Shown in pieces: positions 60,923-64,000 of a stretch of 64,000 nt of DNA. The notes below the pieces were generated by a model, which had not been told where the DNA came from, ran no database searches, and worked only from the letters and a program-made list of their open reading frames with translations. Numbering within the stretch: the first letter of the stretch is position 1; each line of letters starts with the position of its first letter. The stretch is from NCBI RefSeq assembly GCF_900217795.1, contig NZ_OBMQ01000005.1, positions 186,001 through 250,000 of the forward strand. Direction: 5' to 3'. The position numbers and the translations under genes are program-made. The stretch comes from Ureibacillus xyleni. GTDB taxonomy: Bacteria; Bacillota; Bacilli; Bacillales_A; Planococcaceae.

Positions 60923-61060
60923 TATAATGAGCGAGCAATCATTTGCGGCGTCTCGTCTAGCTCTCCGCACCTCATTCAACAAAGCACGGAATTGAGCAGC
61001 CGTGTCTTGTATTAAATGTTGTTAAAGCGCATTTCTCTGAATGGGGTGCGCGCTTTTTTA
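60923..61060 (+). ncRNA. Candidate small RNA between rplQ and ecfA1
   Basis: In the 456-base gap, after the rplQ terminator, a TATAAT (60923-60928) has a weak -35 (ACGACA, 18-base spacer) before it. About 90 bases later an intrinsic terminator follows: AAAGCGC (61024-61030) with GCGCTTT (61050-61056) and T6-T7. Inside, CACGG..CCGTG forms another stem. No reading frame is visible. The remaining 214 bases to ecfA1 are AT-rich; I see no clear element there. Confidence 0.4.
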
Positions 61061-61274
61061 TTATTCCTTAAAACAAATTAAACATACAAATGACGAATTA
61101 TACACTTATACATATGCAAAAATAATGTACGTTGCAATCTTACCTTTTTCCTTAAAGATTTGTTAACGTACCTTATTTTTATATATGTCAAATAAAAACC
61201 GCTAAAAGTATAGAATTACACTACAATTCAGTGTAATTTAGTTTGTAGAGTTTGAGCGAGAGGAGATTAGAATA

Positions 61275-62120
61275 GTGACGGAAATTTTGTCGTTTAACAA
61301 CGTAAGTTACTCATATACACCAGATAATCCAAATGCTCGTAAAGCCGTTCAAAATGTGTCCTTCTCCATCTCAGAAGGCGAATGGATTGCAATTGTTGGT
61401 CATAATGGTTCTGGTAAATCCACTATGGTGAAGCTTGTAAGTGGGTTACTTTTCCCACAAGAGGGTGAAGTTCGTGTTATGAGGGATGTATTAACAGAAG
61501 AAAATCTTTGGGAAATTCGTTCGCAAATCGGAATGGTTTTTCAAAATCCAGATAATCAGTTTGTAGGTGCTACTGTTCAAGATGATGTAGCCTTTGCTCT
61601 AGAAAATAGTGGTGTTCCATATCAAGAGATGGTTCAACGTGTTCACAAATCCCTTGCTCAAGTTAAAATGGATAATTTTCTAAATCATGAACCACATCAT
61701 TTATCAGGTGGACAAAAACAGCGTGTAGCGATTGCAGGTGCCCTTGCGATGCGTCCCAAAATATTAATTTTAGATGAATCAACTTCTATGTTAGATCCAC
61801 AGGGCCGGGATGAAGTGTTAAAAACTGTTCGTGCATTGCGTGAAGAAATTGGTTTAACTGTACTATCCATTACCCATGATGTAGAAGAAGCACTATATGC
61901 AGATCGTATTTTATTTATGAATGACGGAAAAAAATATGCTGAAGGTACACCGACAGAAATCTTTGCACTAGGAGACAAGCTTGTAGAATTTGGACTTGAG
62001 CTTCCCTTTGCAATGCGCATGACAAAACTTCTACAATCGAAAGGTGTACAGTTAGTAGGAGAACATATGACAGAAGAAGAGTTGGTGAATGATTTATGGA
62101 CATCAAACTTCAACAAGTAA
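61275..62120 (+). CDS. ecfA1: Energy-coupling factor transporter ATP-binding protein EcfA1
   Basis: One of the two ATPases of the shared ECF module that drives vitamin uptake by various S components. The 281 residues have Walker A GHNGSGKST (about 42-50), Q loop VFQNPDNQFVG, signature LSGGQKQRVAIAGALAM, Walker B ILILDESTSMLDP and the H loop SITHDVEEA. The D-E-S variant in Walker B (Ser instead of Pro) is typical of EcfA1. GTG start after GAGAGGAGAT. Overlaps ecfA2 by 25 bases. Confidence 0.95.
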   Translation: MTEILSFNNVSYSYTPDNPNARKAVQNVSFSISEGEWIAIVGHNGSGKSTMVKLVSGLLFPQEGEVRVMRDVLTEENLWEIRSQIGMVFQNPDNQFVGATVQDDVAFALENSGVPYQEMVQRVHKSLAQVKMDNFLNHEPHHLSGGQKQRVAIAGALAMRPKILILDESTSMLDPQGRDEVLKTVRALREEIGLTVLSITHDVEEALYADRILFMNDGKKYAEGTPTEIFALGDKLVEFGLELPFAMRMTKLLQSKGVQLVGEHMTEEELVNDLWTSNFNK

Positions 62121-62968
62121 GCTACGCCTATTCGATTGGTACCCCATTTGAAAAGTACGCATTATTTGATGTTGATTTAACGATTCCATCTCAGACGTAT
62201 CAAGCAATTATAGGACATACAGGCTCAGGCAAATCCACTATACTACAACATTTTAATGGCCTATTAAAGCCTTCTAAAGGACAAGTACATATTGGAGAAC
62301 GGGTTATTGAAGCGGGTAAAAAAGCAAAGGAACTAAAGCCAATTCGTCAAAAGGTGGGAATTGTCTTTCAATTCCCAGAACATCAGCTTTTTGAAGAGAC
62401 GGTATTAAAAGACATTATGTTCGGACCGATGAACTTTGGTGTTTCCGAAACAGAAGCAGAAAAACGTGCTAAGGAGCTTATTAAACTGGTCGGTTTACCT
62501 GAAGAAACGTTAAATAAGTCACCCTTTGATTTATCAGGAGGGCAAATGCGACGTGTAGCCATTGCAGGAGTGTTAGCAATGGATCCAGAGGTTATTGTAT
62601 TAGACGAGCCTACTGCAGGTCTTGACCCTCGTGGACAACGTGAAATTATGGATATGTTTTATACTTTGCATAAAGAAAGAGGACTCACGACAATTCTCGT
62701 AACCCATAGTATGGAAGACGCGGCGAAATATGCTGATCGAATTGCTATCATGCACGAAGGAAAATGTGTCTTAAATGGTACACCGCATGAAATCTTTTCT
62801 GATGCAAAGACATTGGAAACTTATCGATTGGAGTTGCCGCATATTGTAAGATTCCAACAAAAGATTGAAAATATGATGAATCTACGTTTATCAAAGATTT
62901 GTTTAACGGAAGAAGAGCTTGCTGAGGAAGTTTCACGTGTCTTACGAAAGGGGCGTGATTACCAATGA
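62096..62968 (+). CDS. ecfA2: Energy-coupling factor transporter ATP-binding protein EcfA2
   Basis: Second ATPase of the ECF module. The 290 residues contain Walker A GHTGSGKST (about 40-48), Q loop VFQFPEHQLFEETV, signature LSGGQMRRVAIAGVLAM, Walker B VIVLDEPTAGLDP and the H loop VTHSMEDAA. The paired, unlike copies form a heterodimer with EcfT. Its ATG lies in the end of ecfA1, with GTTGGTGA ahead. The end overlaps ecfT (ATGA). Confidence 0.95.
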   Translation: MDIKLQQVSYAYSIGTPFEKYALFDVDLTIPSQTYQAIIGHTGSGKSTILQHFNGLLKPSKGQVHIGERVIEAGKKAKELKPIRQKVGIVFQFPEHQLFEETVLKDIMFGPMNFGVSETEAEKRAKELIKLVGLPEETLNKSPFDLSGGQMRRVAIAGVLAMDPEVIVLDEPTAGLDPRGQREIMDMFYTLHKERGLTTILVTHSMEDAAKYADRIAIMHEGKCVLNGTPHEIFSDAKTLETYRLELPHIVRFQQKIENMMNLRLSKICLTEEELAEEVSRVLRKGRDYQ

Positions 62969-63762
62969 TGGAAAAAATGATATTTGGTCGATTTATTCCA
63001 GGGGATTCGTTTGTTCATAGAATGGACCCACGCTCAAAATTACTATTTGTTTTTGCGTTTATTGTCATTGTTTTTTTAGCAAATAACGTTGCTACCTATG
63101 CGTTATTATTAGCCTTTACATTGTTTGTAATCTTAATGTCTAAAATCCGCTTATACTTTTTAATTAATGGATTAAAGCCGGTTATTATATTATTAATATT
63201 TACGTTTATGATTCATATTTTGTTTACTCGTGAAGGGGATATTATTTTCCAACTAGGCTTTTTTAAAGTGTATGAGGAAGGTTTAAGGCAAGGGATATTT
63301 ATCTCAATCCGTTTCTTAGTTCTAGTCTTTATGACGTCTATTTTAACGCTAACAACGTCACCTATATCTATTACAGATGGGCTTGAGACATTGTTAAACC
63401 CATTAAAGAAAATAAAATTGCCAGTGCATGAGTTGGCGTTAATGATGTCTATTGCTTTACGTTTTATTCCAACGTTAATGGATGAAACCGATAAAATTAT
63501 GAAGGCACAAATGGCGCGTGGTTCGGATTTAAGTGCAGGGCCATTAAAAGACCGAATTAAAGCCGTTGTACCTTTGCTTGTACCTCTCTTTGTTAGTGCG
63601 TTTAAACGTGCTGAAGATTTGGCTACAGCAATGGAGGTACGTGGATACCGTGGTGGTGAGGGCAGAACTCGTTATCGCCAATTAAAATGGGATTGGCGTG
63701 ATACAACAAGTTTAGCATCATTAGTAGTCGTAACAATTATTTTAGTAGTTTTACGTAACTAA
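62965..63762 (+). CDS. ecfT: Energy-coupling factor transporter transmembrane protein EcfT
   Basis: EcfT is the membrane scaffold linking the ATPases to S components. The 265 residues have five to six hydrophobic helices, an N-terminal [10 protein letters not shown] element, and two Ala-Arg-Gly coupling motifs ([10 protein letters not shown] about 178-187 and [10 protein letters not shown] about 220-229) that contact the ATPases. The ATG at 62965 overlaps the ecfA2 stop; a second ATG directly follows and is equally possible. Followed by truA. Confidence 0.95.
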   Translation: MMEKMIFGRFIPGDSFVHRMDPRSKLLFVFAFIVIVFLANNVATYALLLAFTLFVILMSKIRLYFLINGLKPVIILLIFTFMIHILFTREGDIIFQLGFFKVYEEGLRQGIFISIRFLVLVFMTSILTLTTSPISITDGLETLLNPLKKIKLPVHELALMMSIALRFIPTLMDETDKIMKAQMARGSDLSAGPLKDRIKAVVPLLVPLFVSAFKRAEDLATAMEVRGYRGGEGRTRYRQLKWDWRDTTSLASLVVVTIILVVLRN

Positions 63763-63775
63763 CGAGGTGAAGTTG

Positions 63776-64000
63776 ATGAGGCGTTTAAAAGCAACGATTA
63801 GCTATGATGGGACACTTTTTGCAGGATACCAAGTACAACCAGGTGAACGCACTGTTCAGCTTGAAATTGAATCGGTATTAGCGAAAATGCATAAGGGAGA
63901 AAAAGTGCGGATAACAGCAAGTGGTCGGACGGATGCGCGTGTACACGCTACTGGCCAGGTAATTCATTTCGATACAACCTTAACTATTGCACACGATCGT
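63776..64000 (+). CDS. truA: tRNA pseudouridine synthase A, 3'-truncated by the window edge
   Basis: TruA modifies uridines 38-40 in tRNA anticodon arms. The visible 75 residues include [26 protein letters not shown] and the catalytic-Asp motif [22 protein letters not shown] precedes the ATG. In Bacillus truA also follows ecfT, and rplM-rpsI come after. Frame is open to the last base of the window. Confidence 0.96.
   Translation, partial: MRRLKATISYDGTLFAGYQVQPGERTVQLEIESVLAKMHKGEKVRITASGRTDARVHATGQVIHFDTTLTIAHDR

Overview
The window reads as a chromosomal segment of a low-GC Gram-positive bacterium of the order Bacillales. The evidence is the conserved order ispF-gltX-T box-cysS-mrnC-rlmB-rae1-sigH-rpmG-secE-nusG-rplKAJL-rpoBC-rplGB-rpsLG-fusA-tuf and then the complete S10-spc-alpha ribosomal protein cluster followed by ecfA1-ecfA2-ecfT-truA. 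Strong AGGAGG ribosome binding sites, many TTG/GTG starts and sigH point to a spore-forming relative of Bacillus. My guess is the Lysinibacillus/Solibacillus (Planococcaceae) side, but this is inference from overall similarity, not a measured placement.

Layout. (1) Positions 1-12294 are an accessory region. One run of same-strand, tightly packed genes encodes a 5'-truncated coiled-coil protein, a 500-residue coiled-coil protein with a GrpE-like C-terminus, an Hsp70 (DnaK-type) protein fused to a VWA domain, a 1076-residue Hsp70-like ATPase, a PAAR-like (DUF4280-type) protein, a second coiled-coil protein with a GrpE-like C-terminus, and a 950-residue Hsp70-like ATPase. Two small unknown genes with their own promoter follow. 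(2) 12334-13080 holds an SDR oxidoreductase on the minus strand. (3) 13287-24083 is housekeeping: isoprenoid (ispF), Glu and Cys tRNA charging (cysS under a T box), rRNA processing and methylation, mRNA decay, the sporulation sigma factor SigH, secretion (secE), NusG and the L11/L1/L10/L12 ribosomal genes. (4) 24334-36691 carries rpoB, rpoC and the str operon with fusA and tuf. (5) 36939-46226 is a second non-ribosomal insert between tuf and rpsJ: malate synthase G, a LysR regulator, a Bce-type antimicrobial-peptide sensing and detoxification module (regulator, kinase, ATPase, permease) and a YuiF-like antiporter-family protein. (6) 46382-60818 is the S10-spc-alpha cluster with secY, adk, infA and rpoA. 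(7) 61275-64000 holds the ECF vitamin-transporter energising module and the start of truA.

The most interesting part is region 1. It combines three Hsp70-family ATPases, two proteins that look like nucleotide exchange factors built on long coiled coils, a metal-dependent VWA adhesion domain and a PAAR-like spike-type protein. I do not know a described system with this composition. The arrangement suggests a dedicated chaperone or assembly machine that handles a secreted, surface or injected component. The function is not shown by the sequence.

Regulatory features are dense: sigma-A type promoters, a Cys T box, an L10 leader with attenuator, an S10 leader, many intrinsic terminators, and two genes (ispF and nusG) where a hairpin separates the Shine-Dalgarno sequence from the start codon. 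Several genes usual for these loci are missing: ispD next to ispF, cysE before cysS, and map between adk and infA. The map position is occupied by about 390 bp of apparently structured non-coding sequence.
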